A program made the position numbers and the translations under genes. Of a stretch of DNA of 64,000 nt, positions 19,227 to 27,660 are shown in pieces. Origin of the DNA: Verrucomicrobiales bacterium. Its GTDB lineage: Bacteria > Verrucomicrobiota > Verrucomicrobiia > Verrucomicrobiales > DEV007. Location of the stretch: NCBI GenBank assembly GCA_029212615.1, contig JARGPJ010000002.1, forward strand, positions 434,001 through 498,000, in the 5' to 3' direction. Under the pieces are notes generated by a model. That model ran no database searches. It was not told the DNA's origin and worked only from the letters and a program-made list of their open reading frames with translations. Position 1 is the first letter of the stretch. Every line of letters begins with the position of its first letter.

Positions 19227-20035
19227 AGTCCCCCCTTCCGGAATCGACAACCAAAGCTTCGCGTCCGAGGTGGACCTCATCCCTCCAATTCCTGGCGGGA
19301 CTTCCTGCGCTCTTTCTTCTGCACTCCTGTGCAGAGACTCGTGAAGATGCTCTCACCGTTGCCGTTGCGAGTAATTTCGTAAACGCTGCCCGGCAAATCG
19401 TAGAATCCTTTCGCGCCGAAACGGGCATCAAGGTGATTCTCGTTTCAGGATCAACCGGCAAGCTCACTGCGCAGATCCAACAAGGCGCGCCCTTTGACGT
19501 TTTTCTCTCGGCCGACCGCGAAAGCCCCGGAAGGTTGGTTGAGGACGGGATTGCTGTGCCTGGCACCCGGTTCACCTACGCGATGGGGCAACTGGCTCTG
19601 TACAGCCGCACTGACTCTTTTGTTGATGAGAAAGGTGAGGTGCTCAACACCGCGGAGTTCTCGCACCTTGCCATCGCGAACCCAAAGCTTGCGCCTTACG
19701 GGCGTGCGGCGCAAGAATGCCTGATTTCGCTGGGACTGCTCGATCGAGTCCAGAATCGGATCGCTTACGGTGAGAACATCGCGCAAACCTTCCATTTTGT
19801 GGAAAGCGGAAACGCTGAACTGGGATTCGTCGCCCTTCCGCAGACTCTAAATCTGACAGGCGGATCAACCTGGCAGCTGCCCTCCTACCTCCACTCGCCG
19901 ATTGAACAGGACGCCATCCTCCTGCAGGATACCGTAGCTGGACGCCGCTTCCTCACTTTCCTCCAAAGCGATCCAGCTCGGCATATCGTCAAGAAAAACG
20001 GCTATTTACTCCCCCCTTCCCTCCATGTTGAGTGA
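19223..20035 (+). CDS. modA: Molybdate ABC transporter substrate-binding lipoprotein ModA
   Basis: A 270-aa periplasmic binding protein for molybdate or tungstate. A lipoprotein signal (FLAGLPALFLLHSC) precedes the family start DALTVAVASNFVNAARQIV. Also visible are GSTGKLTAQIQQGAPFDVFLSADRE, which carries oxyanion-binding residues, and the C-terminal AGRRFLTFLQSDPARHIVKKNGY. The gene is coupled to the pseudouridine synthase upstream and overlaps modB by 11 bases. No ATPase gene (modC) follows, which is unusual for this operon. Confidence 0.92.
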   Translation: MKSPLPESTTKASRPRWTSSLQFLAGLPALFLLHSCAETREDALTVAVASNFVNAARQIVESFRAETGIKVILVSGSTGKLTAQIQQGAPFDVFLSADRESPGRLVEDGIAVPGTRFTYAMGQLALYSRTDSFVDEKGEVLNTAEFSHLAIANPKLAPYGRAAQECLISLGLLDRVQNRIAYGENIAQTFHFVESGNAELGFVALPQTLNLTGGSTWQLPSYLHSPIEQDAILLQDTVAGRRFLTFLQSDPARHIVKKNGYLLPPSLHVE

Positions 20036-20684
20036 CTCCGATCTGACCGCACTTTGGCTCACGGTTAAACTGGCCCTGATCACCACGGGCACCCTACTCC
20101 TCCTCGGAATCCCCCTCGCCTGGTGGCTTGCAAGAACTTCCTGTCGTTTCAAATTTCTGCTCGACGCGGTCATCGCATTGCCTCTGGTTCTTCCGCCAAC
20201 GGTCCTCGGGTTCTACCTCCTCTTCGTCCTCGGTCCGAAAGGGCCTTTCGGCGACACCTCACTCGCCTTCACCTTCACCGGATTAATCGTGGGTTCGGTG
20301 ATCTACTCTCTCCCTTTCGTTGTCCAGCCGATCCAAAACGCCTTCGCCGCCATACGACGCGAACATCTCGAAGTCGCTTCGACCCTCGGCTCAAGTGCCG
20401 TCCGTCGCTTTTTTACGATCGCCCTGCCACTGGCCCGGCCCGGAATTCTTACGGGTGCCGTACTCGGTTTTGCTCATACCCTCGGAGAGTTCGGGGTCGT
20501 GCTTATGATCGGCGGCAACATACCCGGGTCCACCCGAGTCGTTTCCATCGCCATCTACGATCATGTCGAAGGCCTGAACTACGGAGACGCACATCGCCTC
20601 TCACTCGTCCTTCTTTGCCTTTCTTTTCTGATGCTGATCTTCGTCTATGGACTTCATCGGAAAAAGTCCCTCCTTCTTTCGTGA
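20025..20684 (+). CDS. modB: Molybdate ABC transporter permease ModB
   Basis: A 219-aa inner-membrane permease with about five helices. It has the ModB signature: LPLVLPPTVLGFYLL near residue 50 and the EAA loop AAIRREHLEVASTLGSSAVRRFFTIALPLARPG, the contact for the ATPase. It overlaps modA. A modC gene would be expected directly downstream, but the next 240 bases (20685-20925) contain no ABC ATPase motifs and no credible gene; only an out-of-frame open reading stretch passes through. The ATPase must come from elsewhere in the genome, or the system is incomplete. Confidence 0.92.
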   Translation: MLSDSDLTALWLTVKLALITTGTLLLLGIPLAWWLARTSCRFKFLLDAVIALPLVLPPTVLGFYLLFVLGPKGPFGDTSLAFTFTGLIVGSVIYSLPFVVQPIQNAFAAIRREHLEVASTLGSSAVRRFFTIALPLARPGILTGAVLGFAHTLGEFGVVLMIGGNIPGSTRVVSIAIYDHVEGLNYGDAHRLSLVLLCLSFLMLIFVYGLHRKKSLLLS

Positions 20685-20925
20685 TTGGTGATTCCCGATG
20701 CCTCATCGCCTTGGATAGAAACGACCATCCGGATAAAACCCACTGCATTTCCGGAAAAGAGATACCAGTCATCGAAATCGATTCTCCCTCTCCATTTTTG
20801 TTGCAGATGATTCAGAAAAATTTTCTGCTCTCAGTCGAAAAGAGGGCGCATATATCCGTGCAACATTTTCTCGATCGCTTCATTGACCGTTCTATGTTTA
20901 AGCCGATTATCGTAGTCACTCTCAC

Positions 20926-21297
20926 ATGAAAAAACTTACATACCTCTGTTCTATTCTCCTCATCGTTCTTGGTGCCTTCGGCTACTTCGGATATGAAATC
21001 CTCGGCGCAGCGAAGCAGTCAATTACAGCTCTCATCCCCGCCTTCATCGGAATCCCCATGCTCATCGGCGGGCTGGTCGCCAACAAAAGCGTCAAAATCG
21101 GCATTCACATTTCCGTGCTCTTCTCCTTTCTGGGAGCACTTGCAGGACTCGGACGACTTATTCCCGGTTCTATCAAAGGTTCCATCGACTGGGGCAAGCC
21201 GTCGACAATCTTCATCCTCATCATGACTTTGATCTGCCTGTTCTACACCGTCATGGCAGTTCGTTCATTCATCGCTGCCCGCAAAGCACGTGGCTGA
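20926..21297 (+). CDS. Small membrane protein of unknown function
   Basis: A 123-aa protein I do not recognise. It has four hydrophobic segments: the N-terminal LTYLCSILLIVLGAFGYFGY, then ALIPAFIGIPMLIGGLVA, IGIHISVLFSFLGALAGLG and TIFILIMTLICLFYTVMAV, ending in a basic tail (AARKARG). It lies 240 bases after modB and 150 bases before the TonB-dependent receptor gene, with no clear operon partner. Codon use looks like its neighbours. An inner-membrane location is likely; nothing in the sequence indicates a reaction. Confidence 0.65.
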   Translation: MKKLTYLCSILLIVLGAFGYFGYEILGAAKQSITALIPAFIGIPMLIGGLVANKSVKIGIHISVLFSFLGALAGLGRLIPGSIKGSIDWGKPSTIFILIMTLICLFYTVMAVRSFIAARKARG

Positions 21298-21418
21298 ATC
21301 GCCTTCAAGGCCGATTAGAATTTGTTTCCGCCCCATTCATCCTACTCTCGGGAGGCACATCATCGACATGCGCCTTCCCACCTGTTTCACACAAAAAAGT
21401 AAACTTTTCAGTTGTAAT

Positions 21419-21433
21419 TGAGACAGCGTCTCA
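21419..21433. promoter_or_regulatory. Fur-like inverted repeat upstream of the TonB-dependent receptor
   Basis: Perfect TGAGAC-AGC-GTCTCA inverted repeat 17 bases before the receptor start codon, inside an AT-rich context (AAT...ATTATC). Its TGAGA/TCTCA half-sites resemble Fur-family boxes. With an iron-citrate-type receptor downstream, an iron-responsive repressor site is plausible. This is inference from position and symmetry. Confidence 0.45.
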
Positions 21434-21449
21434 TTATCAGTGCTTCATC

Positions 21450-23897
21450 ATGACACTTCATTCAACTAAGAGTCGCATTGCCTGCCTTCTCCGCTGTTCA
21501 GTCGTAGCCGCCGCCTTTTCAGCCGCTATTTACCTCCCGGTTTTCTCAACTGCGCAAGAAGAGGATTCTCCCAATTTTGGTCCCGTCATCGACGATGCCA
21601 CCAGCGAACTCGACGTCACCATTGTGACATCTACCCCCGCCCCTCCCCGCGAAGCGACCCCCACGGAAACCGTTCGTCGTGCCACTGCGACACGACCTGT
21701 CGAAATTGAAGTTTACGACACCATCGACCCTGAGTTCATCAGCGGCGGCGCGGAGGAAACTTTCACACTTCCCGGTTCCGGCTATTTCGTGACCGCAGGA
21801 GAAATCCGTGACCAGAATTACGTCAATGTGAACCGCGTCCTCGCCCGGGTCCCCGGCGTCTACGTTCGCGAAGAAGACGGCGCCGGACTCTTTCCCAATA
21901 TCTCGATTCGGGGGGTCGACGGCACGCGCTCTGAAAAACTCACCATCATGGAAGACGGCATCCTTCAGGCACCGGCTCCCTATGCGGCACCAAGTGCTTA
22001 CTACTCACCAAACGTCGCAAGAATGGCTGGAGTCGAAATCCTGAAAGGCGCCAATTCCGTTCTCTATGGCCCGAACACAACTGGAGGTGTCATCAATTAC
22101 CTTTCCACTCCCATTCCGGAACATGAACAGTTCTACTTCCGCTCCACCTATGGAAGTAATTCCACCTCGCAGATTCATTCCCACTACGGCAACATGATCG
22201 ATACCTCCGTGGGGCGTATTGGTTACCTCGCTGAAATTTATTACAAGAAGTCCGACGGATTCCGCACCATCGATCCCGGCATGGGTATCGAGGGCGGCGA
22301 CGCAACTGGATACCGGGTCATCGAACCCATGATCAAACTCTCCTGGGAGCCCAACACAGTTCTCGAGCAAAAGATGGAATTCAAATATGGATTCACTGAT
22401 CTCGACGCGAACGAGTCCTACCTCGGTCTCACTGACGCCGACTTCGCAGCGAACCCCTATCGTCGCTACGCAGGATCCTTCCTCGATGATATGGCCACAG
22501 AACAGCATCGCATCAGCTTGAAGCACAGCATCGCGGTGACCGATGACCTCGACGTGCAGGTCGCCGGTTATTATAATCAATTTGAGCGTGACTGGTTTAA
22601 GATTCGGAACGTAAACGGAAATTCCCTCCACGAAGCCCTAGGACCGAACGGCAACATTGCCGACCTCAACACGCTTCGCGGACTCGCTCCCGGCACCCTT
22701 GGCTACCGCCACAATGCCAGAACCTACGAGGCTTACGGCGTTCAATTCTCCGGAGAGTATCGTTTTGAGACCGGACAGATCGATCACGGCCTGAAGTTCG
22801 GCGTGCGGGAACACAAGGACAATGTCCGCTTTTTCCAGGAAAATACAGATGTCATCCTCGGAGGTTCCTCCCCTGTCATTAACGACTTCGGACCCGGTTC
22901 GGGAGGTAACCGCCTTCAGGAATCAAACGCCACTGCCATCTGGCTTCAGGATTCGATCGAAGTCGGACGCTTCACCTTCACTCCCGGGTTCCGCCATGAA
23001 CGCGTGGAACTCAACAGCACCAACTTCCAAAGCGACGCGACCCACACCCTCACGAGCCAACTTGATGGCGAAATTGACTGGTGGACGGCCGGTATCGGTG
23101 TTGCCTACGAACTCAGTGAGCAAAACTCAATCTTCGGTGGAGTCCATGAAGGGGTTGCCACTCCCGGTCCCAGTTCTATTCTCGGCAGTAATGTCGGACT
23201 GGAGGAAAGCCTGTCCTATGAACTCGGCTTTCGCCATCAGAGCAACAACTTCAACGCCGAGCTGGTCGGATTCCTAACAGATTTTGACAACATCATCAGC
23301 ACCGCAGCCGGCCTCGGTCAGGGCGCCACTCAGAATGCCGGCACGGGACAGGTTCACGGCATTGAAGCCCTCGTCGGATTCGACCCCTGGCAGAAGCGCG
23401 CGGTACGCCTTCCCATGTATCTCAGTGCTACCTGGACGAGCACAGAACTCGATCAGGCACTCAGCGCCGGAGGCGGCGAAGATATCTACGGCGATGGTGC
23501 TGGAGGCGCCGGCCTCGCAGGAGCCAATCTTCCCTACATTCCTGAATACAAAGTCGCTGCCGGCATCGGTCTCGAGTCTGACACCTGGGGTGTTGATCTT
23601 GCCGCATCCTACGTCAGCGATACTTTCGGCACTGCCTTGAACTCTCCTGTTCCTGTTACCTCCAGCCGCCAGGGCGAAATCGATGGAGGAGTCATTTTCG
23701 ACCTCGGTGCCTACTACCAGATCAACAACAACGTCAAACTCATCGGAGGTGTTCACAACCTCTTCGAAGAAGTCATGATCACAAGCCGTATCCCGGAAGG
23801 CGCACGCGCTAATGCTCCACGTGAGTTCTATCTAGGTTGCGAGATTCTCTGGGAGCCACGAAACTCCCCTTCCGGTAAATCCATCGTCGCGAAGTAG
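21450..23897 (+). CDS. TonB-dependent outer-membrane receptor (FecA-like)
   Basis: An 815-aa outer-membrane gated beta-barrel. After a signal peptide (about residues 1-35) comes a ~70-residue linker with a candidate TonB box (ELDVTIVTST). The plug domain follows: NVNRVLARVPGVYVREEDG, LFPNISIRGVDGTRSEKLTIMEDGI and PAPYAAPSAYYSP, all typical of the Fe(III)-dicitrate receptor FecA. A C-terminal barrel ends in an aromatic beta-strand (REFYLGCEILWEPR). It probably imports a ferric citrate-like complex. A complete TonB2-like energising system follows on the same strand, which strongly suggests the two work together. The inverted repeat just upstream may give iron control. Confidence 0.92.
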   Translation: MTLHSTKSRIACLLRCSVVAAAFSAAIYLPVFSTAQEEDSPNFGPVIDDATSELDVTIVTSTPAPPREATPTETVRRATATRPVEIEVYDTIDPEFISGGAEETFTLPGSGYFVTAGEIRDQNYVNVNRVLARVPGVYVREEDGAGLFPNISIRGVDGTRSEKLTIMEDGILQAPAPYAAPSAYYSPNVARMAGVEILKGANSVLYGPNTTGGVINYLSTPIPEHEQFYFRSTYGSNSTSQIHSHYGNMIDTSVGRIGYLAEIYYKKSDGFRTIDPGMGIEGGDATGYRVIEPMIKLSWEPNTVLEQKMEFKYGFTDLDANESYLGLTDADFAANPYRRYAGSFLDDMATEQHRISLKHSIAVTDDLDVQVAGYYNQFERDWFKIRNVNGNSLHEALGPNGNIADLNTLRGLAPGTLGYRHNARTYEAYGVQFSGEYRFETGQIDHGLKFGVREHKDNVRFFQENTDVILGGSSPVINDFGPGSGGNRLQESNATAIWLQDSIEVGRFTFTPGFRHERVELNSTNFQSDATHTLTSQLDGEIDWWTAGIGVAYELSEQNSIFGGVHEGVATPGPSSILGSNVGLEESLSYELGFRHQSNNFNAELVGFLTDFDNIISTAAGLGQGATQNAGTGQVHGIEALVGFDPWQKRAVRLPMYLSATWTSTELDQALSAGGGEDIYGDGAGGAGLAGANLPYIPEYKVAAGIGLESDTWGVDLAASYVSDTFGTALNSPVPVTSSRQGEIDGGVIFDLGAYYQINNNVKLIGGVHNLFEEVMITSRIPEGARANAPREFYLGCEILWEPRNSPSGKSIVAK

Positions 23898-23965
23898 TCA
23901 ACCTTTCTGCACGCTCTATCAAAACAGTTCCCTCAATCACAAGTGCGCTTTTTGCGCTGTCTCTG

Positions 23966-24700
23966 ATGGCAGCGTCTGAAGTCCATGCCCAGAGCGAACC
24001 GCTGCCTCCTGCCCGCCAGGTGCAAACGCACCTTCAGGAGTGGGTAAGGACAAAGCAGCTTATCAGTCAGGAGGCTTCTGAGTGGGAATCCGAGAAGGCG
24101 ACACTGAATGAACTTAACGAGATCAGAAAACGCGAGACTGAACAGCTCAACGAATTCATTGAAGGCGCTGAGGTGAGAATCAAAGAAATCGCGACGCAAC
24201 GCGCCGCTTTTGAAAAAGAGGAAGCTGAGCTAAAAGAGTGGCGACGGAAGCTCAGTGCCACGATCACTCCCCTCGAAAGGGAACTCCTGAAACTCATCCC
24301 GACCTTTCCCTACCCGCTTCGACTTGAGGTCGCCGAAGCCATTACTCAATTAGAGGCCCGGGATTCCTCGCGCCCTCTTCAACACCGCACCCGTGACCTC
24401 CTGAGCTTAATGCAAGCCTACTGGAGTTTTCACGAAAAACTCACCCTCGATACGGAGATTCGGGAAATCGACGGGATCAAGCGCGAGATTGAAGTGCTCT
24501 ATTTCGGAATGACCCAGGCCTGGTATGTTGATAAGTCAGGAAAACACAGCGGTGTCGGCAGCCCAACTCCGACGGGATGGGTTTGGAAGGAAGAGCCCTC
24601 GATCGCATCGACAGTGAAACGCGCCATCGATATGCAAACCCGCCTCGAAGCCCCCGGCTTCGTCAGATTACCCATCACCAACGGTTCAGGATTAGAATGA
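23966..24700 (+). CDS. DUF3450 periplasmic component of a TonB2-type system
   Basis: A 244-aa protein (from the ATG at 23966), largely coiled coil over residues 25-110, followed by the DUF3450 core (EIDGIKREIEVLYFGMTQAWYV; GWVWKEEP). DUF3450 genes lead TonB2 energiser operons in Vibrio and marine bacteria, and the product is periplasmic. The open frame continues upstream and reads KTVPSITSALFALSLMAA before SEVHAQ, an excellent signal peptide, but without an ATG, GTG or TTG. The codon in the start position is ATC (23918). Either a rare ATC start is used or the start codon has mutated. The stop overlaps the next gene (ATGA). Confidence 0.8.
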   Translation: MAASEVHAQSEPLPPARQVQTHLQEWVRTKQLISQEASEWESEKATLNELNEIRKRETEQLNEFIEGAEVRIKEIATQRAAFEKEEAELKEWRRKLSATITPLERELLKLIPTFPYPLRLEVAEAITQLEARDSSRPLQHRTRDLLSLMQAYWSFHEKLTLDTEIREIDGIKREIEVLYFGMTQAWYVDKSGKHSGVGSPTPTGWVWKEEPSIASTVKRAIDMQTRLEAPGFVRLPITNGSGLE

Positions 24701-26013
24701 GACTCCATCTCCTGACACTCATCACTTTTCTCTGCCTCGCTGCAAACGGCGAGGACAGGGATGCGTCAGCCAATTATCGAAAGGCGGCAGCTTCCGCTGA
24801 GTTGGACCTGAAATCGGCGCTCGGAGAATTGGCTGACCTCCGCAAAACGATCGCCTCAGAGAAGCCTTCCATCGCCAAATCCGCTAACGAAATTGCCGCC
24901 GAATTGCGAGAGGCAAGACGCCGGGCCGACCTTGCCCGATCACGCAAAGATGCCGTTGAAGCTGAATTCGCCAAAACCGATGACGAATTAAAACAATGGC
25001 GTAATGAGAAAATCTACCTTGAAGGCCTCCTTGCTGACTTTCAAAAAAATCTTGGCAGCCCGGGAGCCCCTCTCGAACTTCTGGAATCCAGCATTAAGCA
25101 ACTTGAATCCGCCGGCAGTGTCACGGTTAACCCGGGTAGTGCCCTTGGCGGGGACGGCGTTCTCATTGAAGGTGAGCTTGTTAACGCAGGCCCTGTTTCC
25201 TGGTTCCTATCGACCGACCGGAAAACATCCGGCATCGTCAGCGACAGCATGGCTCCGGAACCCCGAATTGTTGAGGGAACCGATGATAAATCTGCAATCC
25301 TCAACCTGATTGAAGGCAACGCCGCCTCCCCTGCTTTTGATCCAACCCTCGGCAACGCACTCGCCCTCACAGAAACAGAATCCTCGCTTCTCGACCATAT
25401 CAAAGAAGGCGGGTTCTGGATTATTCCAATTCTACTTCTTGCTTTCATCGCCCTTCTTGCAGCGCTCGCCAAATGGATTCAACTCCTCAAAATTCGTGCG
25501 TTTCCGAGTGCAAAAATTCAGGAGATTATTCGCGACCTGAATGCTGAAAACTTCGACAAAGCAGCGACCACAGCGAAGTCAATACAACATCCTTCCGGCG
25601 CTATTCTGGAAACGGGCGTCAATCTTGTCGAGACTTCCAGCGATCCGACCCGGGATGACCTTGAAGAATCACTCTTCGAAAAATTCCTCGAAGCGCAGCC
25701 CGCCTTGCAACGGGGACTTCCGCTTATCGCGATTGCCTCTGCTACCGCGCCCCTGCTCGGGCTTCTTGGAACCGTCACCGGAATGATCGAGACATTCCGG
25801 CTCATTAACATTTTCGGCACCGGCGATGCGAAGACCCTGGCCTCGGGCATCTCCGAAGCTCTCGTCACGACTGAATTCGGACTGATTGTTGCGATTCCGG
25901 CACTCATCCTTCATGCCCTTCTTTCGAGAAAGATTACCGGTATCAAGTCGACCATGGAAATGACCAGTCTCGCATTCCTCAACGGGATAAAACTGAAAGG
26001 TGACCAGGCATGA
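24697..26013 (+). CDS. TtpC-like ExbB/TolQ-family proton channel with periplasmic coiled-coil domain
   Basis: A 438-aa protein starting at the ATG at 24697 inside the DUF3450 stop. A signal peptide (MRLHLLTLITFLCLAANGE) and a coiled-coil periplasmic region (residues ~25-140) precede a MotA/TolQ/ExbB channel domain: the first helix GGFWIIPILLLAFIALLAALA, then LIAIASATAPLLGLLGTVTGMIETFRLINIFGTGDA and TEFGLIVAIPALI. This is the architecture of Vibrio TtpC, an extra subunit required by TonB2 systems. It is coupled to the next exbB by ATGA overlap. It probably transmits proton-motive force to TonB together with ExbB and ExbD. Confidence 0.88.
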   Translation: MRLHLLTLITFLCLAANGEDRDASANYRKAAASAELDLKSALGELADLRKTIASEKPSIAKSANEIAAELREARRRADLARSRKDAVEAEFAKTDDELKQWRNEKIYLEGLLADFQKNLGSPGAPLELLESSIKQLESAGSVTVNPGSALGGDGVLIEGELVNAGPVSWFLSTDRKTSGIVSDSMAPEPRIVEGTDDKSAILNLIEGNAASPAFDPTLGNALALTETESSLLDHIKEGGFWIIPILLLAFIALLAALAKWIQLLKIRAFPSAKIQEIIRDLNAENFDKAATTAKSIQHPSGAILETGVNLVETSSDPTRDDLEESLFEKFLEAQPALQRGLPLIAIASATAPLLGLLGTVTGMIETFRLINIFGTGDAKTLASGISEALVTTEFGLIVAIPALILHALLSRKITGIKSTMEMTSLAFLNGIKLKGDQA

Positions 26014-26606
26014 TTTCGTTCTCCGGAATAGTCACTGAATTGAACCTTCTCATTGAAGAGGGCGGATGGGTATTTCTCGCTCTCATCGCCCTCGCTTTCG
26101 GCATTGCCTTTGCTCTCCTCTCGATCTGGAATGCCTCCCGACTCCCCGAAGCACCGGTTCTCGGGGCAAAGGAGTGGCGGAAACTCCTCCACTCACACCA
26201 GGAGCTTCCCCGAACCCGTGAACGCCTCGCTTCTTCGCTGAAATCCGCCCCCGACCCTTCCCGTCGCCTCCAGGAAATCGGGCAGGAGCTTTTCGCCAAA
26301 ACAGAACGGCGCCTCCCCTTCGCTTTTATCCTCATCAGTGCGGCCCCGCTAATTGGACTCCTCGGTACCGTCTCAGGCATGTTCAAAACGTTTCGCGGAA
26401 TGTCAGAGACAATCGCCGCGTCGCCCGTGGACGTCATTTCCGAAGGAATTTCGGAAGCACTGATCACCACTCAGACAGGACTCATCATCGGGGTACCTAC
26501 CTACATTATCTGTGCCTTCCTTAAGAGCCGCCACGAGGAACTCATTCTTAATTTCCGCCGACTCGAATCGCAACTTCTCCAATCACTCTCCAGCTCAACT
26601 ACCTGA
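26010..26606 (+). CDS. exbB: ExbB (MotA/TolQ/ExbB proton channel)
   Basis: A 198-aa inner-membrane protein with three helices: the first is GGWVFLALIALAFGIAFALLSIW, followed by the conserved block FILISAAPLIGLLGTVSGMFKTFRGMS and TTQTGLIIGVPTYII. These motifs define ExbB. It forms the pentameric proton channel that powers TonB. It begins in the stop of the TtpC-like gene, and exbD starts directly after its stop codon. The presence of two ExbB-type proteins in one operon matches the Vibrio TonB2 arrangement. Confidence 0.92.
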   Translation: MISFSGIVTELNLLIEEGGWVFLALIALAFGIAFALLSIWNASRLPEAPVLGAKEWRKLLHSHQELPRTRERLASSLKSAPDPSRRLQEIGQELFAKTERRLPFAFILISAAPLIGLLGTVSGMFKTFRGMSETIAASPVDVISEGISEALITTQTGLIIGVPTYIICAFLKSRHEELILNFRRLESQLLQSLSSSTT

Positions 26607-27020
26607 ATGGCTAGACGCTTCCAGCGCTTTGGCGAACCCGCCGCCGACACGACCAGTGAGATCAACATCTCACCGCTCATCGACGTCGTCTTTATTCTTC
26701 TCATTTTCTTCATCGTTACGACTGTTTTTGTTGAAGAAACCGGCGTCGAAATCAACAAACCCCGTGCCGCAACACAAAACGACCTGGAAAAAAACAGCAT
26801 TCTTCTCGGAGTGACTCCGTCTGGACAAGTCTTCTATGGCGGCCGCGACATCGGCGTCAACGGTGTTCGCTCTACCGTTAGCCGTCTCCTCAATCAGGAA
26901 AGCATGCCGGTCATCATTCAAGCGGACCGGGACACACCGACCGAAGCGACGGTTCGCGTTCTCGATGAAGCAAAACTCGGCGGTGCCGAAAACGTATTTG
27001 TATCAACAACCAATGACTGA
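26607..27020 (+). CDS. exbD: ExbD biopolymer transport protein
   Basis: A 137-aa protein with one N-terminal helix. [20 protein letters not shown] contains the proton-relaying aspartate of ExbD/TolR. A periplasmic domain follows, with [29 protein letters not shown]. Its ATG abuts the exbB stop, and it overlaps tonB by 8 bases. It works with ExbB and TonB to energise outer-membrane receptors. Confidence 0.93.
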   Translation: MARRFQRFGEPAADTTSEINISPLIDVVFILLIFFIVTTVFVEETGVEINKPRAATQNDLEKNSILLGVTPSGQVFYGGRDIGVNGVRSTVSRLLNQESMPVIIQADRDTPTEATVRVLDEAKLGGAENVFVSTTND

Positions 27021-27660
27021 TTCCAGCCTGCCCACTATCGGCGCTGTCACTCGCGTCGCCTTCGCCCTCTTCCTCACCACGGGTCTACTTCTCTTCCTCG
27101 TAGCGATGAGAACATTTGATCCCCATTCCAATGCGCCACTCATGACGCTAAGGACGATGGACACCACTGAACCTGTCAGCCTTCCCGCCCCTCCACCGCC
27201 CACTGCCGAGGTCACACCACCGGCACCTCCCATCACTCCTGACCTGCCCGTGCTCGAACTGGAACTCGACTCGATCGCCCCTCCGGTTGAGGCCACTCTT
27301 TTACCGGACACAAAGATGTCCCTTTCGATGAGCGACTTCGCCTCTGTCGCTGACCAGCCCCGTGAACGCATCACCTTTGCCGGGAGCGATCTTGATACCA
27401 AACCTCGACTCGTCTACCGCCCCGCCTTCACTTTCCCGGAGGCACAGAAATCACGAGGCATCACCCAGGCTCGGGTAACTCTCGAAGTCGCCATCAATTC
27501 GACCGGTAAAGTGCGTGTCCTCCGCGTGCTTGACAGCCCTCACCCTGACTTTTCAGAAGCCGCCAAATCCTTCGCCTCGCGCTCTAAATTCACCTCACCG
27601 ATCAAAGACGGACGCTCAGTGAATACCGTCTTCAAATGGCCTCTCGATTTTGTTCTCTGA
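27013..27660 (+). CDS. tonB: TonB energy-transducing protein
   Basis: A 215-aa TonB starting at the ATG at 27013, inside the exbD end. An N-terminal anchor helix ([18 protein letters not shown]) is followed by a proline-rich linker ([16 protein letters not shown]) that spans the periplasm. The C-terminal TonB_C domain follows: [24 protein letters not shown] and a last strand with [12 protein letters not shown]. The linker is short, as in TonB2-type proteins, which may explain the need for TtpC and DUF3450. The stop and the next start share a base (TGATG). Confidence 0.9.
   Translation: MTDSSLPTIGAVTRVAFALFLTTGLLLFLVAMRTFDPHSNAPLMTLRTMDTTEPVSLPAPPPPTAEVTPPAPPITPDLPVLELELDSIAPPVEATLLPDTKMSLSMSDFASVADQPRERITFAGSDLDTKPRLVYRPAFTFPEAQKSRGITQARVTLEVAINSTGKVRVLRVLDSPHPDFSEAAKSFASRSKFTSPIKDGRSVNTVFKWPLDFVL

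Noticed and set aside
20123..20929. Long plus-strand frame overlapping modB and running through the gap after it
   Set aside because: Arginine/serine-rich out-of-frame translation of modB; the tail in the gap has no domain, so I treat the gap as non-coding.
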